Positions 1-35,015 are shown, counted from the first letter of the stretch. The stretch is 64,000 nucleotides of DNA from Diadophis punctatus similis (GCA_023053685.1 JALIGW010000003.1:44090496-44154495); one strand, 5' to 3'. The notes: a model not told the origin generated them from the letters alone. Numbers and translations are program-made.

Positions 1-461
1 GGAGACAAATTAAATCAGCTTTTAAAGAGCTGATTTTAAAATTAAATCAGCTTTTAAAATTTTTTTAAACTAGAGAACTAGTTTAAAAAAAATGCAAGCA
101 TTTAATCATGTATGAAATAAGAAATTCATGACAATGCATTTCGTATCAAAAAATATCAAAAAGGAGGGGGGAAGACTTTAAGATCACAAAGATGTTTTAT
201 ATCATTCTTACCCTACAACTCTGGCCAGCCTTCTTTCAGATGTAATCTTAAAACTGAACTGCAGTAAACTCCTCTAAATTTGGAGTTTCTTTTTCTTTTT
301 TAGCTCCCATTTCTGGGATTCATCTACTGTATCCAGGCACTAATAAGGATAATCTCTGCTTAGCTTCTGAGATCAGCCAAGGCCAGCTAAGTATTGCCAT
401 CAGCTAAGGCAAAATTAACAGCAGGGATATGCAAGACATACAATTCTAAGAAACGCTACAA

Positions 462-589
462 TAGGGATGTCAAACTCACAGCGGCATCACGTGACGTATC
501 ACGACTCCCCCCCCCCTTCGCTAAACCGGGCGTGGACGTGGCCAGCACGTGACGAATCCGGCCCATGGGCCGGGAGTTTGACCACTCTG
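462..589. mobile_element. hAT-type MITE with 8-bp target duplication
   Basis: 128 bp bounded by CGCTACAA at 454-461 and 590-597. The ends are TAGGGATGTCAAACTC and GGGAGTTTGACCACTCTG, an inverted repeat. It lies in the last visible STK38 intron. Confidence 0.85.
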
Positions 590-938
590 CGCTACAACAT
601 TCTGATTTTCTTTCTGATAATGTCAACTTGGACATTTCAGAACTGGTCTGCTCATTTCCTGGAAATAAATTTTCTGTAATGGGAAATAGTTAACTACTGT
701 AATATGAAGCTAGTGTTTTGTCAAAAGAAAAATGGAGCATTCTAATGTTCCCAGAATCCTCAGTCTCTGGAGGAGAAACTTTTGCATACAACATTAGAGT
801 ATATATGACATCCCCAAAGTAGAGACTCTCTACCACAGATCCACCCTGCTCCTAAGTGAAGAAGCCTAAGGATTTGCAGTGATTTTTTTTCTATGAAAAG
901 GCTATTACTTGAGAGAATCAGTGAAAGCTAACGTCTCA

Positions 939-23984
<23,046 letters not shown>

Positions 23985-24739
23985 AATTACTTTAGGAGAG
24001 GGGAAGAAAATAAAAAGATTTTGAGGCTAGGTTATTTACATTCTTTATGCTTAATTGAAGGAAAGATTCATACTGAACACACAGAAATGCAATACAATAA
24101 CAAGTAGTAACCCAAACTGGAAGCACATTAGAAAACCATATTGTTACAAAATAATTTCACACACTGGACTTCCTCTTTTTTTTTTAACCGGAGTTATAAA
24201 CAAGACAGAAAGAAATGCAGTATTTATATCACCAAATACTGTTTAGCTCCCTCATTCTTTCTTTTAAAACAACACGCAAAAGATTACTCAAGTTATTGGA
24301 AGTTAAAGGTAGCAAAGGCAGCAGAATTGGTTGCAAAGCTGCCAGTACTTTAAAAACGTTTAAAAAGCAGTTTTAATGAAGTTCCTGTGCCTATGTTCAC
24401 ACCGCCAACATAATTAGCCAATCTGGAACCACCTTCAGTACTCTTTACAAGAAATGATATGCGAGTTGCTTAGAATGCAGCTGAAATCTCTCCTTAGTTC
24501 AAAAGAGTCTTTGAAGGGATATTCAAAAACCACTAACATGTTTTTCTTGATTTGACATCCGAAAAAGTTTCCTGAACTATTGCAGCTGCTACTCAGCAGC
24601 CATCGTTCATATACCGTAGGAATCCTAAAAAAAACCCATCCCTGATCATTTAAATCCCCCCAAATCAAAGTCTTGCGCGTGCCAACCATACTTGGAAATA
24701 AATAAAAGAAGTCGGGTACGCTTTCCTCCTTTAAAAAAA

Positions 24740-25350
24740 AAAGTTCCGCGGAAAGGAAACAAAAGACCGCAGGTGCGGACAAAGAAAGCAGAGGAGGAAG
24801 ACGCCAGGTGCGCGACCCGCTAAAGATCGACAGAGCCAGTCTAGAAAAGGGGGCCAGGAAGCAGAGCCCCCCTCTTCCGCCGAATACGGCCACGCCACCA
24901 GAAAGGGGACGAGCCGAGCCCAGCACGATGGGCACCGGAGGAGAGGTCTTCGCCCTCCGGGCATAACTTTTTTTCAGGGAAGTAGAAAGGTGGACCCTGA
25001 AGACAGAGGCAGGACAAGGAGGCGCGGGGAGGAGAGTAACTTACCAGCGCCCTCTTCCAAACGGGGCAGCCCGGGAATCGAAACAAGAAGCCTCGCCGAT
25101 GAATTCCCGCTCAGGCCCCGAACACGAGAGAGAGAGAGAGACAGAAAGCCGCTCCGGAGGCCTAACCCCGCCTCCCCCTCTGAAGAAAGCCGGAGCCTCA
25201 GACGGGACAAGAGCCAGCTCAAAAGCCTGGCCTCATCCGCATGCGCAAAAGCTCTCCAGGTTCCGCCCTCTCTGGCTGGCCTGAGTCTTCGCGGAGGCGG
25301 GGTCTTTCAATTTGTTTAGATGAGTGCAGAGGCGCGCGTGCGCCGGTTGT
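24740..25350. promoter_or_regulatory. STK38: CpG island and promoter of STK38
   Basis: Locally GC- and CpG-rich against an AT-rich surround. It contains an NRF1-like palindrome CGCATGCGCA at 25,238-25,247 and a second GCGCGTGCGCC near 25,334. No TATA box is seen, as is typical for a housekeeping kinase promoter. Confidence 0.75.
25045..25250 (-). other. STK38: STK38 non-coding exon 1 (5' end approximate)
   Basis: A strong donor GCTG/GTAAGT on the minus strand at 25,045 ends a GC-rich first exon, leaving about 1.05 kb of intron before exon 2. The transcription start is not visible and is placed near 25.25 kb by the CpG-rich block and the NRF1-like site. The open frames here are GC-rich chance frames. 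Confidence 0.7.
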
Positions 25351-25642
25351 CTCTCCGGCGATTGCGAAGTTGTGATTAAGTCCGTTTTTGAGCGTATGAA
25401 GAATTTGGTGATTTATTTTTCTTGTGCAAATGCGAATTGTGCGCTTTACAACTAGGCGTATATTCCAGGGCATTACTTGCTCCCGAGTAAATATGAGTGT
25501 ATTTCCAGGTTGCAAGCATTAGCAATTAAACTCAATGGTGATGTTAACTGGTAGGTTAAGAGTGTGATTCCCATCTCTACATAGGATGGCGATGCTGAAA
25601 AGTTTTGGACATCTGACTGTTCTTGTATACAGTTATTCAAAA

Positions 25643-26050
25643 CTAGCTGATACCCCTGCCTCGCTATGAAACTATGTGATGGTGCTTGATAAATTGACAC
25701 TTAAGCTTGAAAATTAATGAGTACTTAAAAAGGGGACTGTATTATTTTGTTAGAGATGGTAAGCTAAGTTTCTGTTACAGATGAAGACGTTATTTGCATA
25801 GCATAGACACTCAATTCCTCCCTCAGATGAATTGCTTAGGACCTTCCTGTAAACATTCCTGGTTCTGCTGTCTGGCTGGAGGATGACCAGGCTGTCAGGT
25901 GAACTGACTCTGGAGCATGCCACATAGAACTGGCCATAGGAGAAACAGGCAGCTTCTCTTACTTGTGTTTTCCTAATCGCATCTGTAAATCTTTTCCTGC
26001 ATTTTTTGCCACTTTTCCCTTTAACTGGTGTTATGGTAGAAGGAACAGAT
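25643..26050 (-). mobile_element. Helitron fragment with 3' terminus and Pif1-helicase remnant
   Basis: On the minus strand the sequence ends GGGGTATCAGCTAG followed by T, the expected Helitron 3' end. Inside, at about 25,840-25,950, the minus strand encodes CFSYGQFYVACSRVSSPDSL, which fits motif VI and its surroundings of Pif1-type Helitron helicases. Frame and borders beyond about 26.05 kb are unclear. It lies just upstream of the STK38 promoter. Confidence 0.72.
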
Positions 26051-27198
26051 TCGTCTGAACTGAGGAGGAAAATAAGGGGGGGAAATCTGTCTGCCTACCA
26101 GCATCCATTGGTATTCATCTGGCTAGCGTCCTGTTAGTGTGTGAGAGAATTGAGGGGTGTTTGGAAAATCAAAGAGTATTTGCTGTGTGAGCAAGAAGGA
26201 GACAGGAAGGAGTCTGTGCGTGGCTTAGATCAACTGTAAAGCTGCTTGCTGCTGTGAAAGCAAAAGCGAAACTGAAACTCCTCTGCTTGTGTTTTACATT
26301 TGGATCAGATTTCTTTTCAGGTGGGAAGGGGGGAGTAGAACTCCTTAGCATCAGAACTTGTTAATAATAATATAAGAAATACTCATGGTCTGATGGTCAT
26401 TTTGAAAAATCCTTTCTTAGTGAGCACCTAGAAGCCAAGAGGAACATACGTGGCAAATTTCAAGTTTGTAGGCTTTACAGTTCTGGAGATTTCATGATTA
26501 ATGCGTGAGTGGTTTTCACTTTTATATATATATATATATATTTTGTGTTGCTAACTTTAATGAGACAGCTCTAACCTCTACTATCAATTCAGAAGTACCA
26601 TAAAGCCCCATCAAGTTAATGAATCTGAATGCAGAGCATGGAAAGCAGTTAGGTACTTATTCATTGCTACAGTTTATAGGCCACTCCATTTCCGGAGACT
26701 GAGTGGAATACTATATATGAAAACTATATATAGGATATAGGAATGAAGTGTTTATCTGGAAACTAGACAAGATATTATTGTCTTAATTCCCAGGACAATA
26801 GTTCTGGAAATTAGCAGTTCTGTACGTCTCTTATCAGAAGCAATCTCCAAGGAGTACAATCTAACTCTACCTTATTAGGTTTGCAAATCGAGCAGCATTT
26901 AATGCTGTAAGTCAGAACAAGTAATACAACTATTTCCTCTCCCCCCCCCTCTACTTCCAAATGGCCATCTAAAAATCCAAAGACATCACATGTTTTCATT
27001 CATAAGCTAATTGATAATGGGGGGTTTTTTGTGTCTAAAAAGTTCTGGAGTGTCCAGAAAGGGTAATGCAGATAAGAAAGGAGCAGGGCTTCAATTTCGT
27101 GGTTGGCTACCATTTTGACTTTTTTGACTCTAATTCAAGACTCCCCCCCCCCCGGTTTATTTTGTGAAAAAAAAGCAGCAGGCTGAAATGGTGGAAAA
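26051..27198. other. No gene seen
   Basis: AT-rich spacer, possibly including more of the Helitron up to about 26.35 kb. It has a short (TA)n run at 26,523-26,540 and homopolymer C tracts at 26,941 and 27,144. Confidence 0.6.
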
Positions 27199-27600
27199 GA
27201 GCCGAGGTGGCATAGCGGTTAGAGGCAGTACTGCAGGCCACTTTAGCTGACTGTGATCCGCAGGTCAGCGGTTCAAATCTCACCGGCTCAAGGTTGACTC
27301 AGCCTTCCATCCTTCCGAGATAGGTAAAATGAGGACCCAGATTGTTGGGGGCAATATAAATATACATTGCTTAATGGTGTAAACCGCTTAGAGCAGTGTT
27401 TCCCAACCTTGGCAACTTGAAGATATCTGGACTTCAACTCCCAGAATTCCCCAGCCAGCAAATGCTGGCTGGGGAATTCTGGAAATTGAAGTCCAGACAT
27501 CTTCAAGTTGCCAAGGTTGGGAAACACTGGCTTAGAGAGTGCTTGCACTGTGAGGCGGTATATAAATCTCACAAACAAACAAACAAACAAACAAATAAAT
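27199..27600 (+). mobile_element. tRNA-derived SINE interrupted by a hAT MITE
   Basis: Box A (TGGCATAGCGG) and box B (GGTTCAAATC) are readable. The body breaks inside GCTTAGAG, continues after the MITE and ends in a (CAAA)n tail at about 27,569-27,600. Confidence 0.93.
27394..27529. mobile_element. Palindromic hAT MITE nested in a SINE
   Basis: 136 bp, same family as 17,093-17,227. The SINE word GCTTAGAG is duplicated at 27,386-27,393 and 27,530-27,537, giving a clear 8-bp target duplication. Confidence 0.96.
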
Positions 27601-28383
27601 AAAATGATGTCTGGTAAAAGAAAGCTGAGCAATTTCACAAGAAAGCCTCATCAAAAGATTTCCCCTGATATGCATTTTGTGAAAACTCCCAAAGTAAAAA
27701 AGGTGACACTTGAGGGAAATACAAAGACTTGTGTCCAGAGAAGAAGCCATGTTAATCTTTGCATGCATCCAGGCATCTCCCTAATTCTGCATGACAGTCT
27801 TCCTTTCATCCTACCCAAGGCCAACCAGCTTCCTAAATTTTGAACTGAAGCTGAAGTGGCAAGTTCAACTGGGATAAGTACTGTTAATCTGCCACTTCAA
27901 AGGCTTTCATGTTAATGTTATGGCCAGGAGGTATGTAGAGGGTAAGGAAGATGACCTTGAGGGATATATGCAGGCTCTGTTGCCTAGGCAAAGGGCCTGC
28001 TTATCTTCACTAATGTCATCTTCCTTATTCTCTATTGGGTGGGATCTAGCCAGCTGCTCTTAGATACTACAAGCTCATTGACTTGCATCTTATCTGGTTG
28101 CCGAGTAGCTTGCCATTGTGGTTTTTACTGTTGGACTGAGAGGACACCTGATTTCCACAGGAAACCATCTACTGGGCTGCTTTCAACCACTGGTGTGTGT
28201 GGGAACACAGCATTAAAGAGTATTTGGGACAGTTATACAGCTCTCTTCCCCAAACATACTTTTGCAGATGGTTGAAAGATCAGAAATGCAACTTGACTTT
28301 TGCCAGTTTTTATATATTCTGATATGTTTCCCAGCTGTTCTCTGACTAATCATGTGCTTCATAAACACCATCAAATGGTTTAG

Positions 28384-28540
28384 CCCATGGGTCGGCAACC
28401 TTAAAAACTCAAAGAGCCATTTGGACCCATTTCCCAGAGAAAACAAAACACCCGGAGCCACAAACCCTGGGTGGGCGTGGCCAACTCGAAGTCACTCCCA
28501 CCTAGTCACATGACACCCCCCCCCCCCCAGATATGCCTAC
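28384..28540. mobile_element. One end of a hAT element
   Basis: CATGGGTCGGCAACCTTAAA, AAAGAGCCATTTGGACCC and GGGTGGGCGTGGCC are typical of a reptile hAT family. The other end is not found; the sequence runs into a pyrimidine tract. Confidence 0.6.
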
Positions 28541-28564
28541 CCAGGTTTTGTGGCTGTTTTCTAT

Positions 28565-28765
28565 GAGAAAAGGGTATCTCTCTTTTCCCCTCTCTCTTTC
28601 TCCCTCTCCTATCTATCTATCCTCATCTTTCTTTCTCTCTTTCCCTCTCCCCATCTCTCTATCTCTCCCTTCCTCCCCACCCATCTCTCTCTCCCTCTCC
28701 TTCCCTCATCTCTCTCTTTCTCCCATCTCTCTCTTTCTCCCTCTCTCTCCCCTTCTCTCTGTGTG
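28565..28765. repeat. Polypyrimidine (CT-rich) tract
   Basis: Two hundred bases of TCTC/CCTC/TTTC with very few purines on the plus strand. The Ser/Leu/Pro frame reaching 29,132 is a product of this composition. Confidence 0.95.
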
Positions 28766-29983
28766 TGCTGAGGAACGATCTTCGGGCAACCCTCCTCCCC
28801 TTGTCGCGACTCCCTCGCTGGCTGTGGCGCACATGGGGAGACCCTCCTCAAGCAAGCGGCAAGCGCAGCAAAGGCGCACGCAGAGGGCAGGCAGCTGCTC
28901 ACTTAAGGAGGGTCTTTGGACCTTCTCTCCTGCCCTAAGGATATGGCCATCACCTTGCCGTGCCCCCCACACCCCACATGACAGGAGGGGGAGGAGAGTC
29001 ACCATCTTTATTATTAGCAAAAAGAAACACAGATGTTTCACAAATCTAATTGTGATGTATGTCAAGAGATTCTCTGAAAATGTACCAAAATATATGCAAT
29101 GTCCCAAAAGTAAGAAACAGATTTACGCTTAACACCATCTAATAGGCATTCAGCTAGACTCCTGAAAAATGTTGCCCTGCACAATGGACATTAATATGCA
29201 CCTGCACCTAGCAAGCAGTTTGATCACATATATGTCCAATACATTAATCAGAATTAGGTTACTTGTGTTATGTTATGATGGGTATGCAGCACCTACAGCT
29301 TTAACATTAGCAAAGCACTATTCTTGACTGATAATCAAGCCCAATTGATTAGCTCTCCCATTAAGTATAAGTTACTCTTGTCTTAGATGAGAAAACAAGC
29401 CTAAATTCCTATTTGAATGATGGCCCAGAAAGCTGAATATTATCTTGCATTTTTATTTGAATGGTGCCTGAAAATAACACATGTTCTGTTTCTCCTGTCA
29501 TTTCACATTCCATTCAGTATTTCTATCATTGGAACATGTAAAATCATGCCTTTTTTCATGGAACTAGTCTTTAAAGACTCAAGGATATACCATAATTTTT
29601 TTCATTTTTAACAATTTGGAAAATTACAGCCAATTAATTCAAAGTAATTCTTCCACAGATATGCCTGAATGGTTTCTTTATACGGAAGTAGTTCCAATTA
29701 TTTCTGATTCAATTGATTATTCCAATAATTTTATTTAAAATCTGTTCGCTTTTTCTTGAGTGCAACCAGTAGACGCAAACTCTCATAGTAGGCCCATTGT
29801 CTTAAATTAGAAATGTGAAGTATTCTGGTCCTTACTGTCTGTAAAAACTGAGAAGAAGTAATAAATGGTAGAAACATGCATGTCTAATTATAGTATAACT
29901 TTACTTCTGTCCTAACTCGGACAGTACATAATTCAGGTGATGCAATAGACACAGACAAAGAGACAGCAGCTGGGGTTAGAAAT

Positions 29984-30371
29984 CTACATCTGAGCACTAA
30001 GATTTCTTTTGCCATCTTGGCTTCCCATTTGAAATAAATCAGAAAGATCTTGCAGGAGCTGGTGGCCTTTTCCATTCTTAAGATAGTGCAGCAGATTTGC
30101 TTTCGGTATTTTGGTAAAAGGTGTGTCCCTCCCCAGGAGCTCTACCAATGAAGGCTCCATCGTATCAGACATTTCTTCTCCATCCATGGTGTCATAGAGA
30201 TCTGCGAGATCTTGCTCCTTTGAGGTCAGCAGGACATGTGCTTGGGAGAGGTCTCTGCCACTAGCTGTATGCACTCCCCCCAGGGCATTATGGAGCCACA
30301 TGAGTCGCTTTAAACCTTGAAGGGTTCTTCCTCTGTCATTCAGCAACTGGTGTTCTGTCACAGCTCTTTTA
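29984..30371 (-). CDS. PTH4: PTH4 exon with the mature hormone and stop codon
   Basis: Acceptor CATATTTCAG/T. The first base completes Asn, then Lys-Arg, then the mature peptide. The acidic middle (LADLYDTMDGEEMSDTMEP) and the C-terminal region ending DGKRNLSAQM are unlike PTH. A second dibasic KR lies near the end. The stop TAG is at 29,984-29,986. Minus-strand AATAAA at 29,730-29,735 is a possible poly(A) signal. Confidence 0.92.
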
Positions 30372-31195
30372 CTGAAATATGAAAAATCAGTACCTTGAGA
30401 AGCAGAAGCATATTTAGAATGGAAAAATAAAACATTTCCAGTCTCTCTCACTTTCTGCTACAGACTTCTTAACAAAGGAAGATGAAGACTCTGAACACAG
30501 AAGAACACAGCAGTGCATTCTATTGTCATATTACATCCAACTCCTTGCTCAAGCATTTAATACCATTCCAAGAATTTCAAATGGAAATACTATACATTGC
30601 TGTTGATCCTTTAAATTTAGGTTGATAACCTGCCTTGCTTCTATATAATTCAAGGCGGTATACATAATGTTCCCTCCTGCTATCTTCCCCACAATGGCGA
30701 CCCTTTGAAGTGAGCTGGGCTAAGCTGAGAAAGAATGGCTGAAAGAATTAGAAATCCCAGCCTCTTTATACATCAAGTCTAGTTGGGTTTTGAATTCAGA
30801 AGGTTAAATGTAAGCTTTCAATCTGAGTCAAATTGTTCAGCATCAGCACCTGTGATTCACTTCAATGCTCTCCAAATCCTCTTTTGAATTAACAAAATAC
30901 CAGAAGAGTTTTACATTTAGTTTTGCAATTTTCTGGCTACAGGATAACTATGCCTTAAAAAAATGTCAAATGAAAAATAATTTTGAAAAAGATAACATTA
31001 AATTCCTGTTTTAATTTTTTTCTACAATTTTAACTAGTAAAATACCAGTATCATTACATTTTAACAGCTAATTTCACATGCAAGAGGCAAAACAAGACAA
31101 AACACATTACGTAATTCTATATGAAATTCTTACTTTTCTGTTTCTTGACATGTTGCAAAGCAAGCAAGAAAAAAGATTGATATAATTTTTGCCAT
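29984..31195 (-). CDS. PTH4: Parathyroid hormone family precursor, probably PTH4 (PTH-L)
   Basis: Two coding exons (62 + 388 nt) separated by a 762-bp GT-AG intron join in frame to a 149-residue secreted precursor. Residues 1-16 are a signal peptide (MAKIISIFFLACFATC), followed by a very short pro-segment QETEN and the convertase site KR at 22-23. The mature peptide starts AVTEHQLLNDRGRTLQGLKR and then LMWLHNALGGVHTA. Mature Glu4, His5-Gln6-Leu7, Gly12, Arg20, Trp23, Leu24, Val31 and His32 match positions that bind and activate class B PTH receptors. Trp23 is PTH-like, while AVxEHQLL and HTA are PTHrP-like, a mixture described for PTH-L/PTH4. The splice before the K-R pair matches the family's gene structure. 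It lies between STK38 and SRSF3. The symbol is inferred; PTH1 and PTHLH normally lie elsewhere. Confidence 0.9.
30600..30800. repeat. Old SINE/LINE relic in the PTH4 intron
   Basis: AACCTGCCTTGCTTC, AAGGCGGTATACATAATG, CTTCCCCACAATGGCGACCC and GAGCTGGGCTAAGCTGAG match a widespread squamate repeat body. Class unresolved. Confidence 0.45.
31134..31195 (-). CDS. PTH4: PTH4 exon with start codon and signal peptide
   Basis: ATG at 31,195, twenty codons plus AA, then donor GAAAA/GTAAGA. The hydrophobic core IISIFFLACFA makes a signal peptide. The phase fits the next exon exactly. TTTACAG/G at about 31,234 on the minus strand could be the acceptor of an untranslated upstream exon; its partner is not identified. 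Confidence 0.85.
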
Positions 31196-31235
31196 TTGTA
31201 GATGTTTTTCCGACAAGGAAATCTTTTTTCAATCC

Positions 31236-32320
31236 TGTAAACTTTTTAATGAGATTTAATTATAATCATTGAAGTACAATTATAACATGCCACCTTTAAA
31301 TAACTGCTAATAATAAATATATCTCAATCAAAAAAGGTAAAGATAATTGATCTTTCATATTGCTTTAATGTATACACATTAAAGTAACACTAGTACCAAA
31401 AGAATGACTGTATCAGTTCAATATTACAAAACCATCACATTTGATTTTCATGTTATTTGTATTTAAGGCAAAAAAAAGCAGTTGTACATTCCTATTATCC
31501 CGTTCATTTAAAAAATTTATATATTTACTTGGTTATAGACTTCCTCATTTAAATACTGTCCAGATTTTTTTCAAATTCAGCACCCATTGCCAGTCGGCAT
31601 AGTAAAGTTAGGTAAAGATCATATCGTAGAGGAAAACCAAGAACATATGCCTATAAAACAATATGCTTTGAAAACCATAAAGCAAATGCAATGATTTTCC
31701 CCCCCAAAAGGCTTGATGAACAATACAAGATAATAGTTCAATTTTTAAAGAATACTAATCCCTTATTGATGAATTTTGTAAAGGATTTATACTCAATACT
31801 ATTATATGTCTTCCTACTGAAGTATATTCAAGCTGACCTGCTGGAGTCTATTGATGCTACTGGAACTCCGGTGAACTGCAGAATGAGTCTTCAGAGCTGT
31901 TTTTATACTTACTCTGTGCCTCATGAACAATAGGTATGAGCTGTGCATCATATTCCATAAGACCTTCCCCCCCTGCCCTTTTATAAATGGAATACGTGTT
32001 CTGTCTGAAATCAGTCAATTCTGAAGAAAAAATATATATACTGTTTTATTAGTGATTGAGGCATTGGGATGTCATTGGTTTGGAATATTACCAAATATTT
32101 GATACTGCAACATTTCTTTAGAGGATCATAAAATAGTACAATAAGTGAGTCAATAACAAGTCATGGGTGATTTTTTTTTGTTTTAATCATGGGGTGCACA
32201 ATTCAATCAAATGGGGGTAAGAAGACCTCATCCCCATCTCTTCCATCTCTTAGCTCACTTAATTTCGGTTTTAGTACAGTTTTTAACGATGAGTTAATCT
32301 GTGTACTTTTTAATATTTTG
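31236..32320. other. No gene seen, AT-rich
   Basis: Upstream side of PTH4. No splice-linked exon or clear promoter could be identified. Confidence 0.5.
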
Positions 32321-32324
32321 ATAT

Positions 32325-32421
32325 TTTAATTATTCTTGTTCTATGTTATTCTTATTCTTGTTCTATAACTTGTAAACTGCCCAGAGTCACCTTGTGAGGG
32401 TGATAGGCAGAATAAATAAAA

Positions 32422-32453
<32 letters not shown>

Positions 32454-32506
32454 AAAATAAATAAATAAATAATAAAATAAATAATAAAATAAATAATAAA
32501 ATAAAC
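32325..32506 (+). mobile_element. LINE 3' end with (AAATA)n tail
   Basis: AACTTGTAAACTGCCCAGAG, then GATAGGCAG and about 95 bp of AAATA/AATAAA repeats. Confidence 0.7.
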
Positions 32507-32668
32507 TGGGGAAAAATGTTGGACACCTTTTGACAGGTATTTAAAATGAGCATCAATGGATGCTATAAGACATGTGTTAAGAGTAGGGGAAGGCAGTCCA
32601 CATCCTCAGAGTTGCATACCTCTTGCATTCTCATTATTTGTGCTACTAGACTTTGATGTGTCATAATA

Positions 32669-32811
32669 CAGTGGTCCCCAACCTTTACGGGTTGGTGGCT
32701 TGGTTGCGGGGGATGAGAAGAACCGGGTCGCACAAGTGCATGCCAGCCCTCTACTCATTGGCCTGGTTCTGAATAGGCCACGGTCTGACAGACGGGGGTT
32801 ATGGATCCGTG
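32669..32811. mobile_element. hAT MITE with 8-bp target duplication
   Basis: Begins CAGTGGTCCCCAACC. TCATAATA lies at 32,661-32,668 and 32,812-32,819. Confidence 0.92.
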
Positions 32812-32819
32812 TCATAATA

Positions 32820-35007
32820 GTTGAAAATCAATGGTATGATTTTGAGATGAACAAATAAAGTAGTTATAGCGTAAGCCCCACAATGAGACTTAAATTACTT
32901 AGACAAACAGCAATGCACTATCCTTCCAAGACCAAGAGACAAGGAGAAGCCATTCTCCATCTCATTACAGCATAGAAATCCCCCTGCCTCTCAGCCTTCT
33001 ATAACATGTAGACTCCAACCACCAAAGGCTTGCCCACTGCATATTGATCACCTGAGTGGGTTCTTTTTAAAGGTACCAATAAATAAGTGTGAGACAGCAA
33101 GAGAAAATGAGAACTATTATACTTTGTAAACCATAGTTTATAGCTTAATTTGTAGCCATTTATTGTTTACATAGCAAACCATGTTTAAAAACTAACTTCA
33201 CACAGTAAATAAGTACGCTTTATGGTAAAATTTAAAATTCGGATTATTTAATGAGAGGTAAAAAAGAAACAAAATAAATACTGGTAAATATTAATACGTG
33301 TACAACTTCATCTTTCCTTTGTCTAGACAGGGCTATTAGACCTAGACTGCCAAATCTCAGACAACCTATAGATGACAGCAAAGGGATACAGGATACATAA
33401 CTTCTTGATATCTTGTGATAAACTTAATTTTGCAACCCAGGCCTTGTAGCCTAGTTTATGATTTTTTATATTTGTTGACATCATGCTTCTTAACTTCACT
33501 TAAGGGTTCTAATATTGTAGCCTGATTTTCAGCTGTTGGCGTAAGAGCCATTTATTGAAAAGGTTAAAAACTGTAACCAATTAAAACTTTTAAATAAAGA
33601 TTGCTAAATTGGTACTTTTGTGAATTCTCTTTGGTTTTCAGGGTACACATAAAAATAAATTCTTTCTTTGTGAAAGAAAAACTACCTAGTTACATGACTA
33701 ATCAGCACTAGACAAAGTCAAGTCGAAAACATCTGATCTAATTTGCTGTTCAGCTTTATGATTGCCTTCATTTAATGGAAATGAATTGAAAGGAAACAGC
33801 AATTATTTTAAGAACTATGTTTACATTCATCTGAGCAACTGAATGTCAACTGGAGAAACCACGTCATGCATTCTATCCTGGACCAAATGCACTACCATGG
33901 CTACTCTTTTGTTATATTTGAGAAGGTGCATCCAAGGAAAGATCAAGATAGTTCTGGATTCAGAGACTGGGTCTGTCCAGCATTTTTAATTTCTGCACTA
34001 AAGAAATTATGGATGCTTCACAATGTGGTGATATTACTATTAGACCAAGAACAGCCAGGCAAAAATGAAAGCCTAATGATTCTCAGTTTTGGCTTCCTAT
34101 GTTGAACTCAAAAATGTTCTGGGCAAAAAATGTCTCTCTTCTCCGAAAAGTATTTGCTGTTCATTTCTGAACATTGTAGTGGCTTAAATGAAAATATAGG
34201 AGATTACCATCAGAAAAAGTATTAAATGGATAGACAATAAAATGGTTTTAAAACTTGATTTTTAAAATATACAATTTAATATAATAAGGTTCCTAAACCC
34301 AATTAGGTTAGTCCAAATTGTATACCAGAGGTTCAGTTGGTTGTAGTAACTGGTAGTACTGTAAAATAGTTCATATGTAACCCTTCTGTTAGAATTGACA
34401 ACCACAAAGATTAGATTTCTTTAAAGCTAGCATTAACTGTCATAATCCACCACAAAATCTCCATTCTGAACTTCAAAAACTAATTTCTCAGCTTTAATGT
34501 GATTGCAAATTTTAGGGTAGGAGAAGGCAACCTGTGACTCTTAAAACTTCTCCAGAGTGACTAGAAATATGTGTCATGAAATATTAGTGGCAAAGCATTA
34601 CAAATGTATATGTAATTTGGAGTATGTGCTGTTTGCTAATAACTTTTGATGTGCCTTTGTTTAGGCTGGATTCACCAAAAATAAATGTAAACTCCATCTA
34701 CACAAGAAAGCTAGTTAGCACGGAGGAAAACATTATGGAGGGAAAGTTTATATATGCCTTCTACTTATACATACACATACTTGACGATTGATTGCCCCTA
34801 ATACTGGAAAGTAAAAAAAAATCCACAAGCTTAGTGTAAGCTTGCAGTAAGTTTCTATTTTCAATATGGAAATTTGAATTAGAAAACTATCACCAACTTC
34901 TGCAATTAGAGTCAGAAATAATAAGAGTTCTAGATTGTGACCACAAAACCATCAAATCCATTTTCTCAATGAAACAGAAAACCAAGAGCTGCATTATCTC
35001 TGACAGG
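32820..35007. other. No gene seen
   Basis: AT-rich spacer. The frame at 33,866-34,105 has no homologue that I recognise and no good splice context. Confidence 0.55.
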
Positions 35008-35015
35008 GTGTTCAC

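Noticed and set aside
24435..25319. Several overlapping frames on both strands
   Set aside because: Stop-poor because of the GC-rich STK38 promoter; they cross exon 1 and its donor.
27508..27843. 111-codon frame downstream of the SINE
   Set aside because: Starts in the MITE and SINE tail; the remaining 70 residues show no family likeness.
28533..29132. 199-codon plus-strand frame
   Set aside because: Driven by a CT-rich tract next to a hAT end; composition is Ser/Leu/Pro with no domain.
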